Assembly (NCBI RefSeq): GCF_003597125.1
Contig: NZ_QYYA01000001.1
Coordinates: 868,001-932,000, forward strand
DNA: 64,000 nt
From: Alcanivorax profundi
GTDB lineage: Bacteria > Pseudomonadota > Gammaproteobacteria > Pseudomonadales > Alcanivoracaceae
Direction of reading: 5' to 3'
A model generated the notes under the pieces. The model saw only the letters and a program-made list of their open reading frames with translations. It was not told the origin of the DNA and did no database searches. A program made the translations under genes and the position numbers. Shown piece by piece: positions 26,580 through 36,198 of the stretch (the first letter of the stretch is position 1; each line of letters starts with the position of its first letter).

Positions 26580-27620
26580 TCATGACTCATCGGGTTCCCA
26601 TTGAGGCAGGCCTGCCTGTACTTCCAGTCGCAACACAACCCCACTAATGCCCTTGTAGCCCTGCCCACGGGGCCAGTAGACATAGGGTTCAAGCTCCCAG
26701 AAGAACCACGGACGCCAGATGCTTTGCCGGAAGCGCACACTGGTTCGCCAGTTTTCAACCGCCGCGACCGGATCGGTAAAGCCATCCAGGCCAACGCTGT
26801 AACTCACCCCTGTTCTCGGGCCCAGCTGCCAGTAAAAGCGGGCGTTCTGGTTGAAATACCAATCCCGGTTGAGCTCGTTATTTTCTTCCGTCAGCTCATA
26901 TTCACTGCTGAGCCGGACACTGGTGTTCAGCGTTAGTGGCCGGTCGAACTCGAACAGGGTGCTGGTACCAAAGCCGTCCGGATCTTCCCAGTAACCTTTC
27001 TGCGTGAAACGAAATGCCCAGGGACTGGATGCGATGGGGCTGAACCAGCGATAACGCGCCCTGACAAACGTCTTTATTTCAGAGCGCAAGCCGACATCAA
27101 TGTCGACATTCATCCGGTCGGGCATGTTGGCTGCCCAGCGCAACGCACTACGAAAGCCGCCATCCTCCTCGCCGACTTCTTCAGGACGGGTATCGAGGCC
27201 ATCTCGCAATTCATCATTACGATCGTTTTCATTATCGAAAACCAGACTCAGTCGGTGCTTCAGGTTGGGAAGTTCCACCCTTCCCCGCACATTCAGTTCG
27301 GTACTGTCATTGTCATTGTCCTGCCATCGGTTGGCACCGACGATACGTACCTGAGTGCCGGCAGAATCCCCGTAGACCGCATCAGGGCGAGCGAAAAAGC
27401 CGTCAACCCATCGGCTCGGGCCGCACACCGTGCGTGACATCCAGCCATGGGTACGATCAACCCAGCCCTGAGATGCCAACTCATGTTGGCAAGGGTTGTA
27501 GCCCGGATCATCGTCAACGGAAAAACTATCGCCTTTCAGCTCTTCGGCTGCTATTGCGTTTAAGCTTGAACCATAAAGCAAGCAAAGCACGCATATTTGG
27601 CGGCAAAGATTGGCGCTCAT
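26580..27620 (-). CDS. Predicted outer-membrane beta-barrel protein, unknown function
   Basis: A 346-residue secreted protein. The signal peptide (1-24, ending NAIAA) is followed by a short N-terminal domain with two Cys residues, then alternating aromatic strands from about residue 90 to the end (RVRIVGANRW-like, WFFWELEPYVYWPRG). That pattern is consistent with an outer-membrane barrel. I started at the ATG of MSANLCRQI because it begins the signal sequence; the longer frame overlaps the promoter of the divergent gene. I do not recognise a characterised homologue. Confidence 0.75.
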   Translation of the reverse strand: MSANLCRQICVLCLLYGSSLNAIAAEELKGDSFSVDDDPGYNPCQHELASQGWVDRTHGWMSRTVCGPSRWVDGFFARPDAVYGDSAGTQVRIVGANRWQDNDNDSTELNVRGRVELPNLKHRLSLVFDNENDRNDELRDGLDTRPEEVGEEDGGFRSALRWAANMPDRMNVDIDVGLRSEIKTFVRARYRWFSPIASSPWAFRFTQKGYWEDPDGFGTSTLFEFDRPLTLNTSVRLSSEYELTEENNELNRDWYFNQNARFYWQLGPRTGVSYSVGLDGFTDPVAAVENWRTSVRFRQSIWRPWFFWELEPYVYWPRGQGYKGISGVVLRLEVQAGLPQWEPDES

Positions 27621-27749
27621 GAAGCGAGAATAGCCGGGATTGCCAGTCTCCGGAACATCTTCATGAGAAAAGAATGACCGAAACGGCACGGGACAAGACC
27701 AACACCATTGGTTAGCATCCGCCACTGGCACACTGATGATGGCGGGACT

Positions 27750-28640
27750 ATGACTGTCTGGCACAAGATTCGCGGTTCACTGGCTCTTTTGGGGATCGTT
27801 ATCAATACTCTGATCCTCTGCCCTGTTTTATTCTTCTTTGCGCTGCTCAAGCTGGTGCTACCCTTTAATACTGCCCAAGTGGGCCTGTCTCGGGTGCTGG
27901 TGTTTATCGCCGAAACCTGGATTGGTATCAATAACGGGATCGCTGCATTCACCAGCCAGGCGCGTTGGCACATTAGCGGCATGGAATCCCTGGACCGTAA
28001 CCAATGGTATCTGGTCACCTGTAACCATCAGACCTGGGCCGACATTCTTGTCCTTCAGAAAGTTTCGAATCGACGCATCCCCTTTCTCAAGTTTTTTCTC
28101 AAGCAGGAACTGATCAAGGTCCCGATTCTGGGGCTTGCCTGGTGGGCGCTGGATTTTCCGTTCATGAAGCGCTATTCCAAGGATGAAATCGCCCGTGATC
28201 CCTCATTGAAAGGTAAGGACCTGGAAACCACTCGAAAGGCATGTGAGAAGTTCGCCTACTTCCCTACCTCGGTGATGAATTTCTTCGAAGGCACCCGTTT
28301 TGATGCGAAAAAGCACGCCTCTCAGGCTTCGCCTTACCAGTACCTGCTCAAGCCCAAGGCCGGCGGCGCCGCTTTTACGCTCAATGCCATGTCAGGACAT
28401 TTGCGAAATCTGCTTGATGTGACCATTATCTACCCTCCGGGTGCACCGCGCTCCTTGCTGGCCTATTTGGGTGGCGCTATGCCCGTCGTGGACGTCATCG
28501 TGCAACAGCGGGTGATCCCCGCCTGGGCCTCAGAGGGTGACTACGAATCGGATCCGGAATTCCGCGCCCGTTTCCAGCAATGGATTGGAGATCTCTGGGA
28601 CGAGAAGGACGCACTGATAGCCTCACGAATGAAGCAGTGA
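27750..28640 (+). CDS. yihG: Acyltransferase, YihG/PlsC family
   Basis: A 296-residue membrane acyltransferase. The N-terminal helix (8-38) is followed by the catalytic HX4D box NHQTWAD (about 90-96). FPFMKRYSKDEI and FFEGTRFD (the usual FPEGTR motif with F in place of P) come next, then the C-terminal Pro-rich GGAMPVVDVIVQQRV segment. YihG and its paralogues acylate lysophosphatidic acid in E. coli. The start is the ATG at 27750. Confidence 0.88.
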   Translation: MTVWHKIRGSLALLGIVINTLILCPVLFFFALLKLVLPFNTAQVGLSRVLVFIAETWIGINNGIAAFTSQARWHISGMESLDRNQWYLVTCNHQTWADILVLQKVSNRRIPFLKFFLKQELIKVPILGLAWWALDFPFMKRYSKDEIARDPSLKGKDLETTRKACEKFAYFPTSVMNFFEGTRFDAKKHASQASPYQYLLKPKAGGAAFTLNAMSGHLRNLLDVTIIYPPGAPRSLLAYLGGAMPVVDVIVQQRVIPAWASEGDYESDPEFRARFQQWIGDLWDEKDALIASRMKQ

Positions 28641-28699
28641 CCCCGGGAGAAGGAAACTGCTTCACACAATAAGGAACCCGGGATACCGGGTGCGACACT

Positions 28700-31270
28700 A
28701 TGTTTGGCCGATTTCGTAAAGCCCGCTGGCAACACGCCAACCCTGACATTCGACTCAAAGCAATCGAACTTCTTAGCCCCCGTGGCGATGCCCAAATACT
28801 GGCCCAGCTGTCACGAGGAGACGCCAGCGCCCTGGTCCGGGCAGCTGCAGCCGGCAGACTGATTGAACTGTCACTTCTTGATGAAATTCACCAGCGCGAT
28901 GAAGCCCCCTCAGTACGTGAAGCCGCGTCGATGCGCATCATGGCCTTATTGGCGGGCACCACCGACGATTCTCCAAATCAGGATACCCGGCTACGGCTGA
29001 TCCGCTTGACGACTAACGATGACGCACTACGGTTCATCGCTGAAAACAGTCCTGACGAACACTGTCAGCACGCTGCTATCGAACGTCTACACGACCCTTC
29101 CGTTCTGTTTCAGCTAGCCATCAATGCTCGTAGCGAAGCCTTGCGAGTAACTGCGGCCCAGCAGATTTCCCATCTACCCACGCTAAAACGGCTGACACGG
29201 GAAGGACGCGACAAGCGTGTCGTTCGTTTGGCCCGGGATCAATCCAGGGTCCTTCAGGAAAAAGAACAGCAAGAGGAAGCGCGGCATGCAAAAGTGGTGC
29301 ACCTCGCTGACCGCCTTGAGCAACATGCGCGACGGCGTGCCGATGCCCTGTACGGACCTCGTCTCGAACAACTCGAGCAACAATGGCAACAACACAGTGA
29401 CAATGCCACTCCGGACCTTTCTGCCCGCGTCAGCCAGGCCCTCCAGCAATGCCGGGAACAACTGAATTCGTTACAGGAAGCGCATCGTCTTGAAGCCCTT
29501 CGAGATACTGCCCGGACAGAGCGAGATGCTTCTGCCCATGCACTTTACCAGTTGCTCAGCCAGAGCCATTCCCAAACCTGGGAGCAACAATTGGGCGAGC
29601 TTCGCTCTGCTCTCGCGACACAGCAACGTCGATGGCAAAGCGCCCATGAGCAGAGCCCTGCGGATGAAAATGAAACCCGCAGCTTCAATGATTTGGTCGC
29701 AGCGTTCGAGAAAATGATCTCCCTGGCGACAGCAGCTCTGGAAACAGAGTCTGCCGAGGCCCTGGAGCAATTGTCGCAGCAATGGCCCTCGGAATACCCT
29801 CGTCCCAGTGCACTGATGGATATTGCTGAACCCGCGACACCCTCTTCCCCCAGGCCGGATTCCCGCAAACCCCGCACGACGCCTCACCGGGGGTTGTTAG
29901 TGGCACTCAAACGCGAGCTCAGCAAAGGCAATCTACGTCATGGCAACCGTCTTTGGCACAAGGCCGAGTCGATCGTTGAGGAAGAGAGCGATAGCGTTCT
30001 TGCCAAAGAGCTGGCCAAGCTGGCCGAACGCCGAGCAGAACTACAGGATTGGCATCGTTTTGCAGCCCAGCCAAAGAAAGAGACGCTTTGCGAGAAAATG
30101 GAAACGCTGGCCACAGCCGATACCCGCATGGATCCACCTGAGCTCGCAACCGCCATACAGGCTCTCCATGACGAATGGCGAGCCCTGATGAGCTCGGATC
30201 AGGACGAAGACCAGGCACTTTGGGACCGATTCAAACAGGCGACTGATCAGGCTTACTTGCCCTGCCAGGCACACTTTGCTGAGCAAGACGCATTGCGTCA
30301 GCAGAATCTCATAAAGCGACAGGAGCTTTGCCAGCAACTCGAAAGCTTCATGGCTAATCAGAGCTGGGAAAACGTGGACTGGGAAGCCATCTGGCAGATT
30401 CGCCAGCAGGCCCCCAGGGATTGGAAGCAGCTTCAACCAGTACGGTTCACCGACAACCGGGAAGTGCAGAAACGTTTTTCCGCCCTGCTGTCTGATCTGG
30501 ATGACAAGCTGAATCACTGGATCGAACAGGCCCGTAGCCAACGTGACGGTCTTATTCAACAGGCGCAATCACTGCCCATCGAAGATGGACAGATTCAGGA
30601 ATCCGTCAGACAGGCCCAGCAGCTACAAAAACAGTGGCGTAATACCGGCTGGGTACCGCCTTCCGTGCATCGTGGCATGCAGAAGTCCTTCAAGCGCGCC
30701 ATGGACCGGGTCTTTAACGAGCGCAATCGCCTGCACGACGCCCAAAAAGCCCAGCAAAGTGCACGGCTGGATGAGGCCCAAAAAGCGCTATCCCAACTGG
30801 AATCCACACTGGCTGCTCCCTTTTCCCGTGACAACGCGAAGCAGCTATCTGCCAGTCTCAGCGAAATCGATACCTTCAGTGATCTGCGCCTGCCCAGGGA
30901 CATGAATCGTCAGCTGCAGCAGTTACGTCGACGGGCCAGAGAGCGTCTTGACCGCATGAGCGAATGGGAACAGTGGCAAGCCATGCAAGAGACCTTGCAG
31001 GCGCTGCCTACCGGGGAGCAATGTGAGGAACAGGATCTGGTACTGGCGGTTGCCTTTGAAGCGCTGGCCGGTGTGCCCTCTCCCGAGCCCGAACGTCAGC
31101 GCCGCCTCGCCTGGCAACTGGAGGCATTGCCTGCCGCCATGAAGCGTCAGGGCTTCGCGGTGCTGGACGAAATGACCAAGCTGCTGGAGCAGCATCAAGG
31201 TGGAGTCTGCACCAATGCCAAAAGCCGCATGCATGCCGCCCTGGCCGTCCTTGAGCCTGGTAACGGGTAA
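28700..31270 (+). CDS. DUF349-domain protein
   Basis: An 856-residue, highly charged, mainly coiled-coil cytoplasmic protein. The N-terminal ~150 residues look like HEAT-type helical repeats. From about 300 to 850 several DUF349 repeats occur, marked by Trp-containing helices (LHDEWRAL, LQKQWRNTGWVPP). It is strongly Gln/Glu/Arg-rich. Function is unknown; DUF349 proteins appear in DNA-metabolism or ribosome-associated contexts in some genomes, but this is not established here. Six bp separate it from the next gene. Confidence 0.85.
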   Translation: MFGRFRKARWQHANPDIRLKAIELLSPRGDAQILAQLSRGDASALVRAAAAGRLIELSLLDEIHQRDEAPSVREAASMRIMALLAGTTDDSPNQDTRLRLIRLTTNDDALRFIAENSPDEHCQHAAIERLHDPSVLFQLAINARSEALRVTAAQQISHLPTLKRLTREGRDKRVVRLARDQSRVLQEKEQQEEARHAKVVHLADRLEQHARRRADALYGPRLEQLEQQWQQHSDNATPDLSARVSQALQQCREQLNSLQEAHRLEALRDTARTERDASAHALYQLLSQSHSQTWEQQLGELRSALATQQRRWQSAHEQSPADENETRSFNDLVAAFEKMISLATAALETESAEALEQLSQQWPSEYPRPSALMDIAEPATPSSPRPDSRKPRTTPHRGLLVALKRELSKGNLRHGNRLWHKAESIVEEESDSVLAKELAKLAERRAELQDWHRFAAQPKKETLCEKMETLATADTRMDPPELATAIQALHDEWRALMSSDQDEDQALWDRFKQATDQAYLPCQAHFAEQDALRQQNLIKRQELCQQLESFMANQSWENVDWEAIWQIRQQAPRDWKQLQPVRFTDNREVQKRFSALLSDLDDKLNHWIEQARSQRDGLIQQAQSLPIEDGQIQESVRQAQQLQKQWRNTGWVPPSVHRGMQKSFKRAMDRVFNERNRLHDAQKAQQSARLDEAQKALSQLESTLAAPFSRDNAKQLSASLSEIDTFSDLRLPRDMNRQLQQLRRRARERLDRMSEWEQWQAMQETLQALPTGEQCEEQDLVLAVAFEALAGVPSPEPERQRRLAWQLEALPAAMKRQGFAVLDEMTKLLEQHQGGVCTNAKSRMHAALAVLEPGNG

Positions 31271-31276
31271 CCGAGG

Positions 31277-31762
31277 GTGAGCAATATTCTTACCCGCTTT
31301 GCACGAAGCCCCAAAGGCCTGAGATGGTTTTTGAACATCTACGGCCCCTATCTAGGAGCCGGCGTTCGCGTGGATTATCTCGCCGAAGACTTCCGGGAAC
31401 TGAAAGTCTCCATGGGCCTTCATTGGTACAACCGCAATTATGTCGGCACTCACTTTGGTGGCAGCCTGTACTCAATGGTCGATCCCTTTTACATGCTCAT
31501 GGTTATGAACGTGCTCGGACGGGATTATGTGGTATGGGACAAACACGCGGACATTGACTTTATCCGGCCCGGCAAGGGCCGGGTACATGCCCATTTCAGG
31601 TTGACCGACGACGACCTGAGGGAAATACGTGAGGCAACCAAAGGCGGTGATAAATACCTGCCCAGATGGCAGGTTGAGATCGTCGATAACGATGGTGAAT
31701 GCGTGGCACGGGTAAACAAGACGCTCTATATTCGCCGCAAAATCAGCGCATCCGGGACGTGA
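31277..31762 (+). CDS. DUF4442 / YiiD-C-like thioesterase-fold protein
   Basis: A 161-residue protein with a hot-dog fold signature (HWYNRNYVGTHFGGSLYSMVDPFYMLMVM). The GGSLYSMVDPF helix is where the catalytic Asp of related thioesterases sits. It starts at a GTG six bases after the DUF349 stop. DUF4442 members are predicted acyl-CoA thioesterases; the substrate is not known. Confidence 0.82.
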   Translation: MSNILTRFARSPKGLRWFLNIYGPYLGAGVRVDYLAEDFRELKVSMGLHWYNRNYVGTHFGGSLYSMVDPFYMLMVMNVLGRDYVVWDKHADIDFIRPGKGRVHAHFRLTDDDLREIREATKGGDKYLPRWQVEIVDNDGECVARVNKTLYIRRKISASGT

Positions 31763-31797
31763 TGTCTAAGCCTGATCAACCGGCACTCCTACGCTCT

Positions 31798-32412
31798 TCA
31801 CTGACCATATCCTGAGTGCGTTTCCAGAAAAAGCCGCTCGTCATCACTGCTGTCACGGCCAAGCACCTTGTTACGATGCGGGAACCGGCCAAAGCGGCGA
31901 ATGATATCCCGGTGCTCCCTTGCCGCTACCAGGTGGCCCTCGATGGAGCCCTTGACCGCCGCCGGGGCGGATTGCTGGATCGCTTCGAGTGATGTCACAC
32001 ACAGATCGTGCAGATCCTCATCCTCTGCATGCATCAGCGGCATGACAAAAAAAACCTGTCCACAGGGTGGCAAGTTTGCTGTCATCCTCCGCGACAATCC
32101 TTCCACCGCCAACGTAGCGGCCCGGTGGTCACCGGAAAACGCGCGAGGAGTTCGTCGGAAGATATGGCGTGGGAACTGGTCCAGCACCAGAATCAGGGCA
32201 AGACGCGACAATGGCTGGCGCTCCCAATCTACCAGTTCTTGCTGTAGTGCGGCTTCAACAATTGAGCCAAAGCGATGCTCAATTTCGGCATCATCGCCCG
32301 CACCGGCACGGAACCACTTACGCATTGCCGGCTGGCTGGGCCACCCACGCTCAATGCCGTCCTCAAACCAGTAGTCGAGTACTTCCTGCCAAGGTGATAC
32401 CAAATCAAACAT
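31798..32412 (-). CDS. DUF924-family protein
   Basis: A 204-residue globular protein of the DUF924 (TPR-like) family: LDYWFEDG near the N-terminus, LILVLDQFPRHIFRRTPRAFS (about 73-93), and a C-terminal GHLVAAREHRDIIRRFGRFPHRN motif. Function is unknown. It is convergent with the thioesterase-like gene and co-oriented with tesA, 9 bp from the tesA stop. Confidence 0.9.
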   Translation of the reverse strand: MFDLVSPWQEVLDYWFEDGIERGWPSQPAMRKWFRAGAGDDAEIEHRFGSIVEAALQQELVDWERQPLSRLALILVLDQFPRHIFRRTPRAFSGDHRAATLAVEGLSRRMTANLPPCGQVFFVMPLMHAEDEDLHDLCVTSLEAIQQSAPAAVKGSIEGHLVAAREHRDIIRRFGRFPHRNKVLGRDSSDDERLFLETHSGYGQ

Positions 32413-32421
32413 AGGGTTGCC

Positions 32422-33075
32422 CTATCCTGCGTTATGACTGTTCTGTCGCGCAGACAGACATTGCCCGGGCAACAACGGCGCAAGAACGGTCAGCGCATTC
32501 TCCAGTAATAATGGCTGTACTTCTGCAGTAGGATGAATGCCGTCTTGCTGTATTCCGTTTTGCTCAATAACGCCCTCCAGAAAAAACGGAAACAGAGGGA
32601 CATCCAGTTCAACTGCCACTTGCGTGAATTGTTGTTCAAACAAACGGGAATACTGTTTGCCATAGTTCGGGGGGATTCGCATGCCAAGAATCACCGGGGT
32701 TGCGCCACTTTCACGGCTAACGGAAACCATCTGGGCGATATTCTGTCTCATGATAATGGGGGACAGTCCACGCAATCCATCATTGCCACCCAGTTCGATA
32801 ACCACGATCTGCGGTTGATGCTGCTCAAGCAGCCCGGGAAGCCGGCTTTTGCCACCGGCAGTGGTTTCGCCACTGACTGACGCATTGATCACTTGCAGAT
32901 TGCTGCAGGACGCATCCAGTGACTGTTCAAACAGGTGAACCCAGCCTTGTGACTTTTCAATGCCATAGGCTGCACTGATACTATCGCCCAGTATCAGAAT
33001 CCCGTTCGCACGCGCTAGCGTTGCGAATCCAACAAGTGCCATCAGCAACAGTGGCCTGACCATGAGAGACAACAT
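32422..33075 (-). CDS. tesA: Multifunctional acyl-CoA thioesterase/lysophospholipase (SGNH arylesterase)
   Basis: A 217-residue periplasmic SGNH hydrolase. A signal peptide (1-24) ends ARANG. The catalytic Ser is in GDSISAAYG (Ser32), block III is GGNDGLRG, and the C-terminal Asp/His dyad is in QDGIHPT. I chose the ATG at 33075, where a GGAG lies 11 bp upstream; an ATG at 33063 is also possible. It is divergent from and overlaps the start of ybbA, the same layout as E. coli tesA-ybbA. Confidence 0.93.
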   Translation of the reverse strand: MLSLMVRPLLLMALVGFATLARANGILILGDSISAAYGIEKSQGWVHLFEQSLDASCSNLQVINASVSGETTAGGKSRLPGLLEQHQPQIVVIELGGNDGLRGLSPIIMRQNIAQMVSVSRESGATPVILGMRIPPNYGKQYSRLFEQQFTQVAVELDVPLFPFFLEGVIEQNGIQQDGIHPTAEVQPLLLENALTVLAPLLPGQCLSARQNSHNAG

Positions 33076-33754
33076 GAGCAATACAACTCCGGTTCTGAAT
33101 GCCAAAAATGTAGGAAAACAGGTCTCCGGGCCGGACGGCGACCTGACACTGTTGCAGAATATCACGTTACAGGTAAATGCTGGCGACAGCCTGGCCATTA
33201 CGGGCCCTTCCGGCTCCGGCAAGTCGACACTGTTGTCCTTGTTGGCCGGTCTGGATGTGCCCACATCCGGAGAAGTCCTGCTACAGGGCCAAGCCTTCAG
33301 CAGCCTTAGCGAAGACCCCAGAGCCCGCCTGCGCGGCAAGCATTGCGGTTTTGTGTTTCAGCAGTTTCAGCTGGTGGCTGACCTGAATGCCATGGAAAAC
33401 GTCATGCTGCCTCTGGAAATCCTGGGGCGAGACAACGCCCGGGACATCGCCAGTCACTGGCTCGAGCAGGTAGGGCTTGGCCAGCGTCACCACCATTTCC
33501 CGGCGCAACTGTCGGGCGGTGAACAACAGCGGGTCGCTCTGGCCCGCGCCTTTGCGGTCTCCCCCGCCATCCTGTTTGCCGATGAACCCACTGGCAGCCT
33601 GGATTTTGCCAACGGTGACCATGTTGCAGACCTGCTCTTCCGGTTGAATCAGGAACAACAGACCGCTCTGGTACTGGTGACTCACGACCCGGAACTGGCC
33701 AGCCGTTGTCAGCGCACCTGCACGCTTCAGGAGGGTCAGCTCAGTGGCGAGTAA
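33074..33754 (+). CDS. ybbA: ABC transporter ATP-binding protein, YbbA type
   Basis: A 226-residue ATPase of the MacB/LolD class. Walker A is [12 protein letters not shown] (about 43-54), the signature is [14 protein letters not shown] and Walker B is [12 protein letters not shown]. It pairs with the large FtsX-like permease downstream (stop overlaps its GTG by 11 bp). YbbA-YbbP complexes are predicted to move lipids, lipoproteins or esterase-related substrates; the neighbour tesA is a periplasmic lipase-like enzyme. Start ATG at 33074; an ATG at 33062 is in frame. Confidence 0.93.
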   Translation: MSNTTPVLNAKNVGKQVSGPDGDLTLLQNITLQVNAGDSLAITGPSGSGKSTLLSLLAGLDVPTSGEVLLQGQAFSSLSEDPRARLRGKHCGFVFQQFQLVADLNAMENVMLPLEILGRDNARDIASHWLEQVGLGQRHHHFPAQLSGGEQQRVALARAFAVSPAILFADEPTGSLDFANGDHVADLLFRLNQEQQTALVLVTHDPELASRCQRTCTLQEGQLSGE

Positions 33755-36182
33755 GCAACGCACGTCCGGCGCCTTCCTCAAACCCTGGCGCTCGCCCGCC
33801 TTTCGTATTCAGGCCCTGGCCATGCTGGTAGCGGCACTGGCAATGACCACTATGCTGTCATTACGGGACACCGTAAACGATCGTTTCAGTCAGCGTACCG
33901 CTGTTGCCCTGGGCGGCGACCTGGTACTGGAAGGCACCCGCTTCCCGGAACCTGCCCAGCGTGAATTGCTCGACACCGTGCGCCATGCCGAAACCGTGAA
34001 TTTCGCCAGCGTATTGATTCAGGACGATCAGTTCCTGCTGGCGAGCGTCCGGGCGGTAACTCACAACTATCCTCTCTATGGGGAGTTGCTGATCAGCGAT
34101 GACCGTTTTTCTTCGCCTTACGCTGCGCAACACGCTCCAGCCACCGGCCATATCTGGCTGGCGGGCCAGGCCCTTGACCGGCTTGGCCTGTCTGTCGGCG
34201 ACAGCGTGACGCTGGGCAATCTGTCGCTCAATATCGAACGGGTGATTGTTCAGGAACCGGATCAGCAATCGGGTTTCTATAGCATGAATCCGCGTGCGCT
34301 GATTGCTATCGACGATCTGGAGGCCAGCGGCGTACTCGGCCCGGGCAGCCGCTATAAACATCATGTGCTTATCGCCGCGCCGGCAGCAGAGCACGAAAGC
34401 CTTACCGAGCGTCTTGAGCCGACTCTTCGGGTCGACCAGGAAATCGAAACCGCCAGGAATACCGAGCTTCGCCAGCGCGGCCCTATTCGACAAATGTTTC
34501 TCTGGTCACAGCTGGCCGTCATGCTGGTTATCCTGCTGTGCGCGGCCGCCATTTACCTCACTGCCAGTCATCGTGCCCGTCAGCAGCAGACACTCTGTGC
34601 GGTAATGAAGACGGCCGGGGCAACACAGCGTCAAATCGCCAGCCGATTACTCGGCGCGGATGCATTGGCGCTGTGCCTGCCTGCACTGGCGGGGGCGTTG
34701 CTTGCCACGGGTATCGGCCTCTGGATCAGTCAGACACTGGAAGCAGGCTCACACCTGCCCGCCGGTGCCCTGGTACAGGGCCTGATCGGTCCTGCCGTTC
34801 TGTGGCTGGGGTTTGCTGCGCCCACCTTATGGCAACAACTGCAGCGCTCACCGCTGTCTCTGCTGCGCGATGAAGCCGGGAGTACCGGCCAGGCCCTGCC
34901 CCTGATCATCGCCGTGCTCGCCCCGCTGCCCCTCGCCGCTCTGCTCACCGGCTCGCTGGCAAGTCTGTGGCCCTTGTTGTTAGTGACCCTGGTTGCGGCC
35001 ATCGGCTTGCCCCTGCTGTTGTGGCCCTTGATTAGTGGTCTGGATCGAGTGATCAGCAAAGCGCCGTTAGCAGCTCGTCTCGCCTTCCGCCGTCTCAGCC
35101 GACGCAAGACCACCACCTTGCCATTACTGGCGGCACTGATTATTTCGCTGTCGGTACTGTCCATGTCACTACAGACCGGTAACCAGCTGCTGGGCCAGTG
35201 GCGAGCCACCTTGCCGGAGCAGGCGCCGAATTATTTCGTGATCAACCTGTTTGATAACGACATTGATGGTTTCAAAGGCTGGCTTGCACAGCACGAAAGC
35301 GCCGAACAACCGCTTTACCCTGTGGTGCGGGCACGATTGACCGGCTTGAACGGTGAACCGGTGCGTGAAGCCGTCACCAAAGAGCAAGACCGTGGCACCC
35401 GGGCACTCAACCGGGACCTGTCACTGACCGAGTCTGATAGCTTGCCCGACAGCAACACCCTGCTCGAAGGGCGTTTCGCCCGGCATGCAGGGGAAGTCAC
35501 CGTGGAAAGCAAACTGGCGGAGTCGCTGGGGCTAAAAGTGGGCGACGCCCTGACCTTTACCGGCGCGGCTGCGCCTTTCGACGCCACCATCACGGGTTTC
35601 AGGGAGGTGGACTGGGAAAGCTTTGCACCGAATTTCTACTTCATTTTTGCTCCCGGCACGCTGGAAGCCCAGAGCCGGACCTGGATTACCAGTTTCTATC
35701 TGCCGGAATCGGAAGCCGGTGCGCTGGCAGAGCTGGTTAGCCGCTACCCCCAGATCAGTCTGCTGGATGTGAATGCGATCCTGACAACCCTGCAGGAAAT
35801 CATACGTCAGGCCAGCACCGCGGCCTTCCTGGTGGGGGTGCTGTTGATGATTGCTGCCCTGTTGGTGCTGCTGGCTGCCTTGTTATCCAGTGCCGCACAA
35901 ATTGGCAAAGACAATCAGCTGTTGATCATTCTCGGCGCCGGTCACAACCTGCTGCGCCGTACCACCGCCCTGCAGGCACTCTATCTGGGTGGCGGTGCGG
36001 CGCTGCTGGCGAACCTGATCCACCTTGCGGCACTTTGGCCTCTGGGGCAGCGGCTGTTCGATGGTGCGCTTCCGCTTTCCCCCTGGATGCTGATTCCCTG
36101 GCTCGCGCCAGCAATCCTGGCCACTCTGGCCTGGCGGTTACCGCCACTGAAACCCGCAGGCCATCAGGTAACCCGGCAATAG
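33744..36182 (+). CDS. ybbP: FtsX-like permease, YbbP type
   Basis: An 812-residue inner-membrane protein. N-terminal TM helix near 22-40, a large periplasmic domain (about 45-250), and a first set of TM helices from about 258. A second periplasmic region lies between residues 490 and 680, with terminal TM helices to the end. The GTG start overlaps ybbA. This long FtsX architecture with two large external domains is typical of YbbP; the substrate is unknown. A convergent frameshifted efflux gene follows. Confidence 0.9.
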   Translation: MASKQRTSGAFLKPWRSPAFRIQALAMLVAALAMTTMLSLRDTVNDRFSQRTAVALGGDLVLEGTRFPEPAQRELLDTVRHAETVNFASVLIQDDQFLLASVRAVTHNYPLYGELLISDDRFSSPYAAQHAPATGHIWLAGQALDRLGLSVGDSVTLGNLSLNIERVIVQEPDQQSGFYSMNPRALIAIDDLEASGVLGPGSRYKHHVLIAAPAAEHESLTERLEPTLRVDQEIETARNTELRQRGPIRQMFLWSQLAVMLVILLCAAAIYLTASHRARQQQTLCAVMKTAGATQRQIASRLLGADALALCLPALAGALLATGIGLWISQTLEAGSHLPAGALVQGLIGPAVLWLGFAAPTLWQQLQRSPLSLLRDEAGSTGQALPLIIAVLAPLPLAALLTGSLASLWPLLLVTLVAAIGLPLLLWPLISGLDRVISKAPLAARLAFRRLSRRKTTTLPLLAALIISLSVLSMSLQTGNQLLGQWRATLPEQAPNYFVINLFDNDIDGFKGWLAQHESAEQPLYPVVRARLTGLNGEPVREAVTKEQDRGTRALNRDLSLTESDSLPDSNTLLEGRFARHAGEVTVESKLAESLGLKVGDALTFTGAAAPFDATITGFREVDWESFAPNFYFIFAPGTLEAQSRTWITSFYLPESEAGALAELVSRYPQISLLDVNAILTTLQEIIRQASTAAFLVGVLLMIAALLVLLAALLSSAAQIGKDNQLLIILGAGHNLLRRTTALQALYLGGGAALLANLIHLAALWPLGQRLFDGALPLSPWMLIPWLAPAILATLAWRLPPLKPAGHQVTRQ

Positions 36183-36198
36183 CCCCGAACCAGCGGGG